64,000 nt of DNA from Faucicola mancuniensis (lineage in GTDB: Bacteria > Pseudomonadota > Gammaproteobacteria > Pseudomonadales > Moraxellaceae). The stretch lies in the NCBI RefSeq assembly GCF_046523945.1, contig NZ_CP171363.1, forward strand, positions 62,001 through 126,000, in the 5' to 3' direction. Both the position numbers and the translations under genes were made by a program. Position 1 is the first letter of the stretch, and the number at the start of each line of letters is the position of its first letter. This document shows positions 52,531 through 60,681 of this stretch, in pieces. A model generated the notes under the pieces. The model worked only from the letters and a program-made list of their open reading frames with translations. It had not been told where the DNA came from and ran no database searches.

Positions 52531-53007
52531 TTATTCCACATCACCCAATTGTGATTGTAAATAATTTGGCAAGCCAATCATTTCAATTAAGCCCAATTGT
52601 TGCTCTAACCAATGTGCGTGGTCTTCTTCAGTATCCACCAATTGAGCAACCAAAATCTCACGAGTTACATAGTCTTGCTCTTCTTCACACAGTTTGATAC
52701 CGTCTTTTAAATGTTGGCGAACGCTGTATTCCAACGCAAGGTCAGATTTTAGCATAGATAGCACGTCTGCACCGATATTGATATCCGCCACTTTCATATT
52801 TGGCGTACCTTCAAGCATTAACACACGGTTAATCAAAGCACGAGCGTGGTCAGTTTCTTCTTCCATTTCGTGATGAATACGTGCGTGCAATTTGTTGTAA
52901 TGCCATTCGTGATACATTTGAGCGTGGATAAAGTATTGGTCTCTTGCACCAAGCTCACCACTGATTAGAAAATTTAAATAATCAATAACTTTTTGACTGC
53001 CTTTCAT
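52531..53007 (-). CDS. bfr: bacterioferritin subunit with ferroxidase site but no haem Met
   Basis: A 158-residue bacterioferritin. Ferroxidase residues Glu18 (SGELGARDQYF), Glu51, His54 (EETDHARAL), Glu in DLALEY and Glu127/His130 (TEEDH) are all present, while position 52 is Thr instead of the haem-binding Met. So it should oxidise iron but not bind haem in the usual way, the converse of its neighbour. Likely first gene of a two-gene operon; bfd lies 245 bases upstream. Confidence 0.92.
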   Translation of the reverse strand: MKGSQKVIDYLNFLISGELGARDQYFIHAQMYHEWHYNKLHARIHHEMEEETDHARALINRVLMLEGTPNMKVADINIGADVLSMLKSDLALEYSVRQHLKDGIKLCEEEQDYVTREILVAQLVDTEEDHAHWLEQQLGLIEMIGLPNYLQSQLGDVE

Positions 53008-53251
53008 AGTTGCTCCAAAATGGTTTAAAACATAATTAAGCCACTATTATATGGCATTTTTTGGATAAAAACAAGGGTTTTGATTAAAAATATTTAATTT
53101 AATCAATTAATATGTGAAAAATGTTTTGAAAAACAAATAAAAACTATTATCATTTTACTTTGGTTTTTTAGTGATATTGTTAAGTTTTACAAAACAATAT
53201 CACAATCAATAATTGTTTTTATTTGCATTAAAATTTAAAAAATAAAGAAAA

Positions 53252-53458
53252 TTAGGCGACTTCTTTAAATAATTTTGGATTAAGTTGGATAAATTTGTCG
53301 GCGTATTCTTCAATCATGAATTCAACAACAGGTTGACAACCGCCACAGCACGTTGCGACATCAAGCTCTTGTTTTAAAGCGTCAATGTTATTATGCCCTT
53401 CTGCGATGGCTTTACTAATTTCGGTATCTTTTACAGCATTACAAATACAGACAAACAT
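53252..53458 (-). CDS. bfd: bacterioferritin-associated ferredoxin
   Basis: Binds bacterioferritin and reduces its stored iron for release. The 68-residue [2Fe-2S] protein has MFVCICNAV and TCCGGCQP, giving the four cysteines of the Bfd fold (C-x-C...C-x2-C pattern). The start is ATG 53458, since MFVCIC is the family start and GGA lies upstream. A Fur-like box lies 37 bases before it, fitting induction under low iron. Confidence 0.92.
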   Translation of the reverse strand: MFVCICNAVKDTEISKAIAEGHNNIDALKQELDVATCCGGCQPVVEFMIEEYADKFIQLNPKLFKEVA

Positions 53459-53494
53459 GGCTATCATTCCAATTTTACAAATTGATTAAGTGTT

Positions 53495-53517
53495 ATAATA
53501 ATGATAATTGTTATTAT
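53495..53517. promoter_or_regulatory. Fur-like box upstream of bfd
   Basis: ATAATAATGATAATTGTTAT carries the repeated GATAAT/ATTATC-type hexamers of a Fur site (GATAATGATAATCATTATC) and is a near-perfect palindrome. Position just upstream of bfd is where an iron-repressed promoter would be. Confidence 0.7.
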
Positions 53518-53570
53518 TTGCAAGCAGTTTTTAAGTTTATTTACAAAAAGCTAGCAATATTTTACCATGT

Positions 53571-53801
53571 TTATTTTCCGGTAACTGGACTGATGATTTG
53601 AAATTTTTTTGGCGTGGTTGATGTGGCTGGGTTTTGCTCGTTTTTTGGCAGGGTGGGTTGTAGATTTGGGTTGGTTTGGTCGCTTACCATCAAAAACTCA
53701 TCTGCCAAGGCAAATGCTTCTGCCATGGCGTTCGGTTTGTTTTGTGTTAATAAGGTTGACAACAGTTGTAAAGCGACTTGTTCTCGTTTTGATAATGACA
53801 T
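53571..53801 (-). CDS. small hypothetical protein, 76 aa
   Basis: Starts with a helical region (SLSKREQVALQLLSTLLTQN, then MAEAFALADEFL) and ends in a Pro/Thr/Asn-rich tail. No signal peptide or known domain. No strong ribosome site, but the opposite strand offers only shorter alternatives. Could be a small regulator or adaptor; unknown. Confidence 0.5.
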   Translation of the reverse strand: MSLSKREQVALQLLSTLLTQNKPNAMAEAFALADEFLMVSDQTNPNLQPTLPKNEQNPATSTTPKKFQIISPVTGK

Positions 53802-53881
53802 GGTTTTGCCCTATAATTCCATCATATTAATGTGGAATTATAAACTATTTTTGATGACAGAACCAGTCTCTTGATAAGAAT

Positions 53882-54571
53882 TTATTTTACATTGATATTG
53901 TAAGCAATTTTTTTGTACCAAGGTAGTTGGTTATAAAGTGCTTGTCTGGCTTTACGTTCGGCTTCGGCTTTGCGTTTTTCACGGATAAGATGATTGCTTG
54001 CCAACATATAAAAACTTTGGTTTTTGGTGGCGATAATATCGCCTTTGCCGTTTTGGATTTCTACGGTAAGTTGGTATTGATTGGGTTCGTAATTTTCAGA
54101 GCTGATAGTGTATTGTGTGTCCCGCGTGGTGGCAATGTGCTTACCGTTGATACGATATACCAAGCGGTCGCCTGCTTGTAGGTTTGGCTTGACATCTACC
54201 ACAATGTCAATGTTTTGTGGACGGCGATAAATGGTGGTCGCATCGGGCTTGGTGATGGTGAGTTGATATGAACCTTGTTGCGAAAAATTTGGTGTGTTGG
54301 TGTTGCTGTTTTGAGATTGGTTGATGATAGAGCTTGTTGGTTGATAGCTTGTGTTTGTTGAGACGTTATTTTGTGGTGTCGCTTTTTGTGAAATTAGATT
54401 GTCCAAAATTTTAATTTGGTTACTATCATTGCTGTTTTGGTAGGCGGTGTTGGCGTTATCTGTGTAGACCACTCGCCCATCGGCAGTAACAGTTTTATAA
54501 ATTTCGGCAAAACTGTGGGTGCTGGTCAAAAATAAAAGTGCTGATAATGTAAGTAGAATGGGCTGTTTCAT
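53882..54571 (-). CDS. DUF4124-domain exported protein
   Basis: The 229-residue protein has a signal peptide (KQPILLTLSALLFLTSTHSFA), followed directly by the DUF4124 motif EIYKTVTADGRVVYTDNA. A Ser/Asn/Gln-rich linker (residues about 60-100) leads to an Ig-like beta domain (VDVKPNLQAGDRLVYRINGK) and a basic helical tail. Periplasmic, role unknown; DUF4124 often stands at N-termini of cell-envelope proteins. Confidence 0.78.
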   Translation of the reverse strand: MKQPILLTLSALLFLTSTHSFAEIYKTVTADGRVVYTDNANTAYQNSNDSNQIKILDNLISQKATPQNNVSTNTSYQPTSSIINQSQNSNTNTPNFSQQGSYQLTITKPDATTIYRRPQNIDIVVDVKPNLQAGDRLVYRINGKHIATTRDTQYTISSENYEPNQYQLTVEIQNGKGDIIATKNQSFYMLASNHLIREKRKAEAERKARQALYNQLPWYKKIAYNINVK

Positions 54572-54686
54572 CGTCTATTCCTACGATTGATTTAAGATTT
54601 CTTTGACCGTAAAGTTTAGCATAAATTCATATTTTTTATCAAAGACTATTTTGTGAATACTTTTCATAAACGAATTGAACAACATA

Positions 54687-54717
54687 AAAAAACCGCATTA
54701 TTATCAATGCGGTTTTT
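54687..54717. terminator. terminator between DUF4124 gene and gcvP
   Basis: Perfect stem AAAAACCGCATT / AATGCGGTTTTT with a 6-base loop; on the minus strand it follows the ancestral end of gcvP (54745) by about 28 bases. Confidence 0.85.
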
Positions 54718-54825
54718 ATTTTTTCTAAAATATTTTATCAATAATTATTCATAATTATCAATACTTGGGCAAGAACACACCAAGTTTTTATCGCCATATA
54801 CGTCATCAATACGGCTTACCGATGG

Positions 54826-57603
54826 CTAGAATTTATTCTCACGAATATAAGCAAGCGGATAAGCGGCTTCTTCACGGCTATAGCCACGATTCCATTCGCC
54901 AAGCACGACTTGAGCGGTATGTGGTGCGTTTACCAACGGATTGTCATCAGCTGTCCATTCACCGTTTTTCACTTTCATGGCTTCTGCTTTGATTTGTTTG
55001 AGTGCCGAAATAAAGCGGTCAAGTTCTTCTTTGCTTTCAGATTCAGTCGGCTCAATCATCAGCGTTCCTGCGACAGGGAATGACATGGTCGGAGCGTGGA
55101 AACCATAATCCATCAAGCGTTTGGCAATGTCCACTTCGGTAATGCCTGTTTCTTCTTTTAGCGGACGAATGTCAATGATACATTCATGAGCGACACGCCC
55201 ATTTTTGCCACTATATAGCACAGGATAATCGTCTTCTAGCTGACTTGCCATATAGTTGGCGTTTAACAATGCTACTTCGGTCGCTTGTTGTAAGCCGTCT
55301 TTACCCATCATGGTGATGTACATCCACGAAATTGGCAAAATGCTTGCCGAACCAAACGGAGCTGCCGACACCGCACTCATACCGTCTTGAGCGTTTGGCA
55401 CAGGAGCGACAACGTGATTAGCGATAAACGGTGCAAGGTGCGACTTCATGCCGATTGGCCCCATACCAGGTCCACCACCACCATGTGGGATACAGAAAGT
55501 TTTGTGTAAATTCATGTGTAGCACGTCCGCACCCACGTCCGCAGGTTGCATCATAGCGACTTGGGCGTTCATGTTCGCACCGTCCATATACACCTGTCCG
55601 CCATTTTTGTGAATCAAATCGCAAATATCACGAATGCCTTCTTCAAACACGCCATGCGTTGAAGGATAAGTAATCATCAACGCCCCTAAGTTGTCGCTGT
55701 GCTGTTCGGCTTTGGCGGTCAAATCAGCAATATCCACATTACCAAATTCATCAGTCGCCACAACGACCACTTGCATTCCCATCATTTGAGCGGTGGCAGG
55801 GTTTGTGCCGTGTGCCGAACGTGGAATTAAACAAATGTTGCGATTGTTTTGCCCTAAACTTTCATGATAACGGCGGATTGCCAAAAGCCCTGCATATTCG
55901 CCAGACGCACCCGAGTTTGGTTGCATAGAAATCGCATCAAAGCCTGTAATCGCTTTTAATTGCTCTTGCAAACCGTCAATCATTTCCAAATAACCGCCAA
56001 CTTGCTCTCGTGGGGCGAATGGGTGAACATTGGCAAATTCATTCCAAGTAATCGGCAACATTTCACTCGTTGCGTTTAATTTCATGGTACAAGAACCCAA
56101 TGAAATCATGCTATGATTCATCGCCAAATCTTTATTTTCAAGTTTTTTCAAATAACGCAACATTTCATGTTCGGTATGATGACTGTTAAAAACAGGGTGG
56201 CTTAAAATCGCATCGTTACGCAATAAATTGTCATTGAGTGAAATTTTTAATTCGCCCAATTGCACAGATGAACCTGTAAAAATTTCGGTTAAAATGGCAA
56301 AATCTTTTTCATCGCTCACTTCGCTAAAGGCAACCGCAAGATGATTTTCATCAACTTTACGCAAGTTAAAACCCTTGTCCAAAGCTGATTGATAAATAGT
56401 GTTCGCTTTATCCGTTTTTACCAATACCGTATCAAAAAATTGCTCATGAACGACCGTTAAACCTGCATTTTTCACCGCATCGGCAAACGCAGTCGCCAAC
56501 GCATGAATACGAGTGGCAATCCGTTTCACGCCGTCCGCACCATGATAAACCGCATACATTCCTGCCATATTTGCCAAAAGAACTTGCGAAGTACAAATGT
56601 TTGAATTGGCTTTTTCACGGCGAATATGCTGTTCACGAGTTTGCAACGCCATACGCAAGGCTGGCTTGCCCTGTGCATCCACTGATACACCAATGATACG
56701 GCTGGGGGCAGAGCGTTTTGCACTGTCTTTAAACGCAAAATATGCAGCGTGCGGGCTACCAAAACCCATCGGTACGCCAAAACGTTGCGTATTACCCAAC
56801 GCCACGTCCGCACCCATGTCCGCAGGTGATTTTAATAAAACCAAACTCATCACATCGGCAACGACAATCGCTTGCGTGCCTTTGGCTTTTACCGCACTGA
56901 TAACGTCTGTTAAATCAACAACATCGCCATCTTTACCAACGTATTGGAAAATTGCCCCAAAGAAATCGCCATTTTTTGCGGTTTCAAAATCGCCAACAAC
57001 GACTTCAAAATCAAAATATTTAGCACGAGTTTTAATCACGTCTAAGGTCTGTGGGAAAATTCGGCTATCCACAAAAAATTGATTGGATTTATTTTTGCCA
57101 ACACGTTTTGCCATCGTCATAGATTCGGCGGCGGAGGTCGCTTCATCAAGCAAACTTGCCCCTGCCATTTCAAGACCAGACAAATCAATACACACTTGTT
57201 GGAAATTTAACAAGGCTTCAAGGCGACCTTGTGAAATTTCGGCTTGATATGGCGTATAAGCTGTGTACCAACCCGGGTTTTCTAGCACGTTACGCTGAAT
57301 CACCGCAGGCACACGAGTTGGATAGTAGCCCATGCCGATGTAGCTTTTATTCACGGTGATTTTGTCCGCCAAGCCACGCAATTTTGCCAACGCTTCATGC
57401 TCTGGCATACTGTTTGGCAAGTCTAAATCTTTGTTTAAACGCACCGATGCAGGGACGGTTTGGTTGATAAAATCTGCCATATCTTTTGCCCCAACGGCTT
57501 GGAGCATGGCGGTTTTTTCGTCTTGACTAATGCCAACATGACGGCTGATAAATTCTGAATGATTAAACACATCAGAAAATGAGTTAAAGGTAGTTTGGCT
57601 CAT
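54826..57603 (-). CDS. gcvP: glycine dehydrogenase (P-protein), C-terminus cut by an amber codon
   Basis: PLP-dependent decarboxylation of glycine in the glycine cleavage system. The 925-residue product shows FISRHVGIS at the start, GMGYYPTRVPAVIQRNVLENPGW, the PLP lysine in HMNLHKTF, followed by the Gly-rich loop CIPHGGGGPGMGPIG, and ends PLAYIRENKF. The stop is TAG (54826-54828). Beyond it, in frame, 26 codons read PSVSRIDDVYGDKNLVCSCP, closing at TAA 54745; this is the normal P-protein C-terminus, and the TAG stands where a Trp (TGG) is usual. So it is truncated by 27 residues; activity is uncertain. Confidence 0.92.
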   Translation of the reverse strand: MSQTTFNSFSDVFNHSEFISRHVGISQDEKTAMLQAVGAKDMADFINQTVPASVRLNKDLDLPNSMPEHEALAKLRGLADKITVNKSYIGMGYYPTRVPAVIQRNVLENPGWYTAYTPYQAEISQGRLEALLNFQQVCIDLSGLEMAGASLLDEATSAAESMTMAKRVGKNKSNQFFVDSRIFPQTLDVIKTRAKYFDFEVVVGDFETAKNGDFFGAIFQYVGKDGDVVDLTDVISAVKAKGTQAIVVADVMSLVLLKSPADMGADVALGNTQRFGVPMGFGSPHAAYFAFKDSAKRSAPSRIIGVSVDAQGKPALRMALQTREQHIRREKANSNICTSQVLLANMAGMYAVYHGADGVKRIATRIHALATAFADAVKNAGLTVVHEQFFDTVLVKTDKANTIYQSALDKGFNLRKVDENHLAVAFSEVSDEKDFAILTEIFTGSSVQLGELKISLNDNLLRNDAILSHPVFNSHHTEHEMLRYLKKLENKDLAMNHSMISLGSCTMKLNATSEMLPITWNEFANVHPFAPREQVGGYLEMIDGLQEQLKAITGFDAISMQPNSGASGEYAGLLAIRRYHESLGQNNRNICLIPRSAHGTNPATAQMMGMQVVVVATDEFGNVDIADLTAKAEQHSDNLGALMITYPSTHGVFEEGIRDICDLIHKNGGQVYMDGANMNAQVAMMQPADVGADVLHMNLHKTFCIPHGGGGPGMGPIGMKSHLAPFIANHVVAPVPNAQDGMSAVSAAPFGSASILPISWMYITMMGKDGLQQATEVALLNANYMASQLEDDYPVLYSGKNGRVAHECIIDIRPLKEETGITEVDIAKRLMDYGFHAPTMSFPVAGTLMIEPTESESKEELDRFISALKQIKAEAMKVKNGEWTADDNPLVNAPHTAQVVLGEWNRGYSREEAAYPLAYIRENKF

Positions 57604-57690
57604 AAAATTTCCTTTTATAGATGGTTTTAAGGGGTTGTTTTTTGGTTTGGTTGCTTAAATAAAATTGATAAAATTTTGTTCGTTTAATAA

Positions 57691-58068
57691 TTAAGCATTT
57701 TCTGCTTTGCTTAATTTTTTATCAAAAGTCCATAATTTAACGTGATTTTTTTGGGCGGTACTTAGAATCATATAATCAGAAAAATCAGCGTTTTAATTAC
57801 GGTATAAATCTAAAGTAGTTTGAAAAATTTCTTGATTTTCAAGCAAAAAATATTCGCTATTTAACAAATGTTCTAAGGTTTTGATAATACTAGCTTTTTC
57901 AAAATTATAGCCTTGTTTTAACAGCCAAATTAATTCAACTTGTACATTTTGACTGATAAAAACATATTTGGCTTTTTTGACTAACTCACGAGCCAATTGG
58001 CATTGCGTTGTATTTTCAACATCATTGACAAAAACTCGTGTCAAAACATTGGTATCTAACGCAATCAT
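57691..58068 (-). pseudogene. PIN-domain (VapC-like) toxin interrupted by a TAA codon
   Basis: From 58068 the frame gives IALDTNVLTRVFVNDVENTT with the first catalytic Asp and a NVQVELIWLL glutamate, then stops at 57793 after LDLYRN. Reading on in frame for 33 codons gives NADFSDYMILSTAQKNHVKL, then WTFDKKLSKAENA and TAA at 57691; this contains the third acidic cluster and the usual TFD end. So one nonsense codon cuts a 125-residue PIN protein, and the toxin is probably inactive. Its start overlaps the antitoxin end (ATGA). Confidence 0.75.
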
Positions 58069-58301
58069 AAACCTGCACCAGCTTTGGCAATGACATTATC
58101 CATTTCTTCTAATGACAAACTTTTATTTGCCGTTAAAATACCGAAACTATCTTCAATTGTTGTGGTTTTTGCTTGTTGTTTTGATAAAAAAATCGTGTTT
58201 ACCAAGTTATCAAAAATTTGTTTGACTGATTGTTTTTCATCAATATTAAGTGCTTGAAAAGCTTGATAAGTTGTAGGATTGACATCTAACAAAATCTGCA
58301 T
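58065..58301 (-). CDS. putative antitoxin of the second VapBC-like pair
   Basis: A 78-residue protein starting QILLDVNPTTYQAFQALNID, with a helical middle and an acidic C-terminal part (LSLEEMDNVIAKAG). ATG 58301 has GGGGA upstream; the open frame to 58346 has none. It precedes and overlaps the PIN gene by 4 bases (ATGA type), the standard order of type II modules. With the toxin truncated, the antitoxin may be a leftover. Confidence 0.7.
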   Translation of the reverse strand: MQILLDVNPTTYQAFQALNIDEKQSVKQIFDNLVNTIFLSKQQAKTTTIEDSFGILTANKSLSLEEMDNVIAKAGAGL

Positions 58302-58346
58302 AATTTCCCCTTTTTTTAATTTAAAAAAACTAAAAACTAAAAACAA

Positions 58347-59066
58347 TCAAACCTTAAAAACAAACTGTTTTTTATCAAAACGATATTGCTCGGCATAAAT
58401 CCCTTTTTCCGCACGTTCGCCAACGGCTATCACCATGCCAATATGTTGATGAGCATGCAAACCTAACAATTGTTTCATTTTTGGCTCGTCAAAACCGCCC
58501 ATCGGACAACTATCAAAACCGAACGCACGCACCGCTAACATAAAGTTTTGACACGCCAAATACAGGTTTGCCAACGCCCATGTCTTAATATCCGTCTCGC
58601 TATACATCGGCTCAACCATCGCCCCTTTGACTTGGCGTAACGTATTAATCGCTACCCATTTTGCAGGGGAAAGCACATTCATCGCCCCACGCCCCATCGC
58701 AATCGGAATCAATTTGCCATAATAATCCTTGACCGCTTTTGGCACAGGTTGCACAGGGTAAAATTTGATATTATCTTGAGCGTTTTGTCGCCAAGTATCG
58801 CTACGAGCTACGCATACAATCAGTTTATTGGCGGTTTTTGCCGCATTTTGGCTCATGCAGTATTCAATGGCTTTTTTATGAATTTCTGGATTTTCAATCA
58901 CATAAAATTCCCAAGGCTGTAAATTGCTAGAATTTGGAGCAAGCAATGCCATATCCAAACATTTGTCAATCACTTCATCAGGCACTTGCGTATCGGTAAA
59001 CAAACGTACAGAACGGCGAGAAGTGATAACATCGTGAAAATTTACATTTTTTGGGTCTGTTTTCAT
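58347..59066 (-). CDS. nitroreductase family protein
   Basis: The 239-residue FMN-type oxidoreductase has TSRRSVRLFTDTQVPDEVID near the N-terminus, the APNSSNLQPWEFYVI substrate loop, and SCPMGGFDEPKMKQLL, then HIGMVIAVGERAEKG near the C-terminus. It belongs to the larger nitroreductase subgroup and differs from the one at 5.6 kb. Substrate unknown. It sits between the gcvH and gcvP genes without an obvious link. Confidence 0.82.
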   Translation of the reverse strand: MKTDPKNVNFHDVITSRRSVRLFTDTQVPDEVIDKCLDMALLAPNSSNLQPWEFYVIENPEIHKKAIEYCMSQNAAKTANKLIVCVARSDTWRQNAQDNIKFYPVQPVPKAVKDYYGKLIPIAMGRGAMNVLSPAKWVAINTLRQVKGAMVEPMYSETDIKTWALANLYLACQNFMLAVRAFGFDSCPMGGFDEPKMKQLLGLHAHQHIGMVIAVGERAEKGIYAEQYRFDKKQFVFKV

Positions 59067-59116
59067 GGGGTTTTTATATTAAATTATATTGGTTTAAAAA
59101 ATTAAAAAAGTTTAAA

Positions 59117-59204
59117 GTAGAGGGGTTAGCGATAGCGTAACCCACCAAACACCTGTTAAAATCAGTATGGTGGGTTACGCCCTAAAGGGTCAACCCACCA
59201 TATA
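59117..59204. repeat. second copy of the GTAGGGTGGGTTAGC-type repeat
   Basis: Starts GTAGAGGGGTTAGCGATAGC GTAACCCACC and ends TGGTGGGTTACGCC..CAACCCACCA, matching the right half of the element at 32.2 kb in reverse orientation. It lies 13 bases after gcvH's stop codon, so gcvH transcripts may end or be stabilised here. Confidence 0.7.
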
Positions 59205-59217
59205 AGGATAAGATTAA

Positions 59218-59598
59218 TTAAATTGAATCTTGATATTCGTCAGCGTCCATCAAGCCTTCATAATCGCTTGGGTTTGCAGGTTTGATTTTAAAGAACCAGC
59301 CTTCGCCATATGGGTCAGCGTTTACCGTTTCTGGTGCATCAACCAACGCTTCATTGATTTCAATAATTTCACCTGCAATCGGTGCGTACACGTCTGATGC
59401 GGCTTTTACCGATTCTACAACGGCAATTTCATCATCAGCTTCAACGTTGCTACCGACTTCTGGCAATTCAACATAAACCACATCGCCCAACAAATCTTGG
59501 GCATGGTGCGTGATACCAACGGTAATTGTGCCGTCTGCTTCTTGGCGTAACCATTCGTGGCTTGCGACATATTTTAAATCGGCTGGGGTGTTACTCAT
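59218..59598 (-). CDS. gcvH: glycine cleavage system H protein
   Basis: Carries the lipoyl arm that shuttles the methylamine group between P, T and L proteins. The 126-residue protein has the lipoylated Lys65 in VVESVKAASDVYAP and the GEGWFFKIKP motif. GGAG before ATG. Its start overlaps the end of the upstream membrane-protein frame (ATGAGTAA), suggesting coupling. Confidence 0.96.
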   Translation of the reverse strand: MSNTPADLKYVASHEWLRQEADGTITVGITHHAQDLLGDVVYVELPEVGSNVEADDEIAVVESVKAASDVYAPIAGEIIEINEALVDAPETVNADPYGEGWFFKIKPANPSDYEGLMDADEYQDSI

Positions 59599-60083
59599 GA
59601 GTTTCTCCTAGTGAGTTTGGGTTGTTTTTATTTAGCAAAAAAGAAAATATTAATCCGATTAAAAAATAACAAACAAATATTGTCAAACCTTCGCTAAACC
59701 ATTCTAAATTAAAGGCTTTATCATTCACAGGTTCTAATGACAGGGGCATGGCGGTGATACCGACACTGTTACCCATGACATAAAAAACTTTGGGAATTTC
59801 ATTTAGCACAACGTTAATATTTTTGTAATATTTATGGTCAGAACCAATGATTTTTAAAAATAAACTGACCAATCCAGATACAAAAATAATAGCAAAAATA
59901 GAGTATAAAAAATCTAAATAAATGTAGTCATTATACTTGCCATCAATAATTCTGTCTAACGTTTTACCGTCTTGAAAAAAAAAGACTAGAAAAAACAATC
60001 ACCATAAAAAATATGACAGATTGGATTAAAAAAATACTTAATTCTTCTACAAAAAATTCAAGATAGCGATTTTTATCAGCCAT
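59591..60083 (-). pseudogene. hypothetical membrane protein, frameshifted at a T9 tract
   Basis: From ATG 60083 a frame starts MADKNRYLEFFVEELSIFL and enters a membrane helix (IQSVIFFMVIVF), then ends quickly. The second frame starts inside the helix and continues QDGKTLDRIIDGKYNDYIYL, with two or three more helices and an end in NNPNSLGETHE overlapping gcvH. The frames meet at nine T (59975-59983 as A9 on the plus strand); eight would join them into one protein of about 164 residues with four helices. Could be phase-variable, decayed or a sequence error. Function unknown. Confidence 0.6.
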
Positions 60084-60182
60084 ATTTTTATCAGTTATCT
60101 TAAAAAAATAATAAAAATGTGATTGATAAAATAGATTTTTACCAACCACATTATTTAACAAATATTAACTATCCGTTAAAAA

Positions 60183-60563
60183 TTATTGAGCAGTACAGCC
60201 AAAGTTAAATTCTTGACCGTTGGTTGTAACTGTCAAAGCAGCTTCAGAACCTTTAATCGCCCAGTCATAAGCGGTTGTCGCATTTGATACAGTAAAGCGG
60301 TTGCCAGATGCTGATACGTCTTGTTTTAATTGAACGGCAGCTTGGTTTAGGCTTAATGTTGGTGCAGTGATGTTGATATTTGCATAGTTGTCGCCATTAC
60401 GCTCAGAAATCACAGATACCACTTCAGCGTTGTTATCGCATTTGAAAGTTTGTGATTTTGCCAACACAGCTTGAACTTGTGATGGGCTTGGTTGAGCTAC
60501 TTTAGTAGAAGTACAGGCTGTCATGATAACGACAACTGGCACTAAAGCAAGTAATTTTTTCAT
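60183..60563 (-). CDS. lipoprotein with MliC-like (lysozyme inhibitor) domain
   Basis: A 126-residue protein with a lipobox (VPVVVIMTAC, Cys17), followed by a short linker and a compact beta-rich domain. The pattern FKCDNNAEVVSV...ASGNRF...YDWAIKGSEAALTV...FGC, including two cysteines bracketing the domain, resembles membrane-bound inhibitors of C-type lysozyme (MliC/PliC). The similarity is by eye; a generic surface lipoprotein is the alternative. Lies between gcvT and gcvH. Confidence 0.62.
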   Translation of the reverse strand: MKKLLALVPVVVIMTACTSTKVAQPSPSQVQAVLAKSQTFKCDNNAEVVSVISERNGDNYANINITAPTLSLNQAAVQLKQDVSASGNRFTVSNATTAYDWAIKGSEAALTVTTNGQEFNFGCTAQ

Positions 60564-60681
60564 GTAAAATACCTTTTTGTTTTGTTAAAAAAAATAATAA
60601 ATAAAATTAGTATGACTACTAATTAACAAGACAATGAAAAAACATCATCTTGTTAAACCGTATCATAACACCGATAAACGG

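Noticed and set aside
53140..53160. Fur box upstream of the bacterioferritin pair
   Set aside because: Only a half-site-like ACTATTATCATTTTA is seen; too weak in such AT-rich sequence.
54826..54828. Pyrrolysine or selenocysteine-type recoding of the gcvP stop
   Set aside because: The codon is TAG at a position where the family has Trp; no pyl genes are seen, and Pyl is not expected in this group. A simple mutation or error is more likely.
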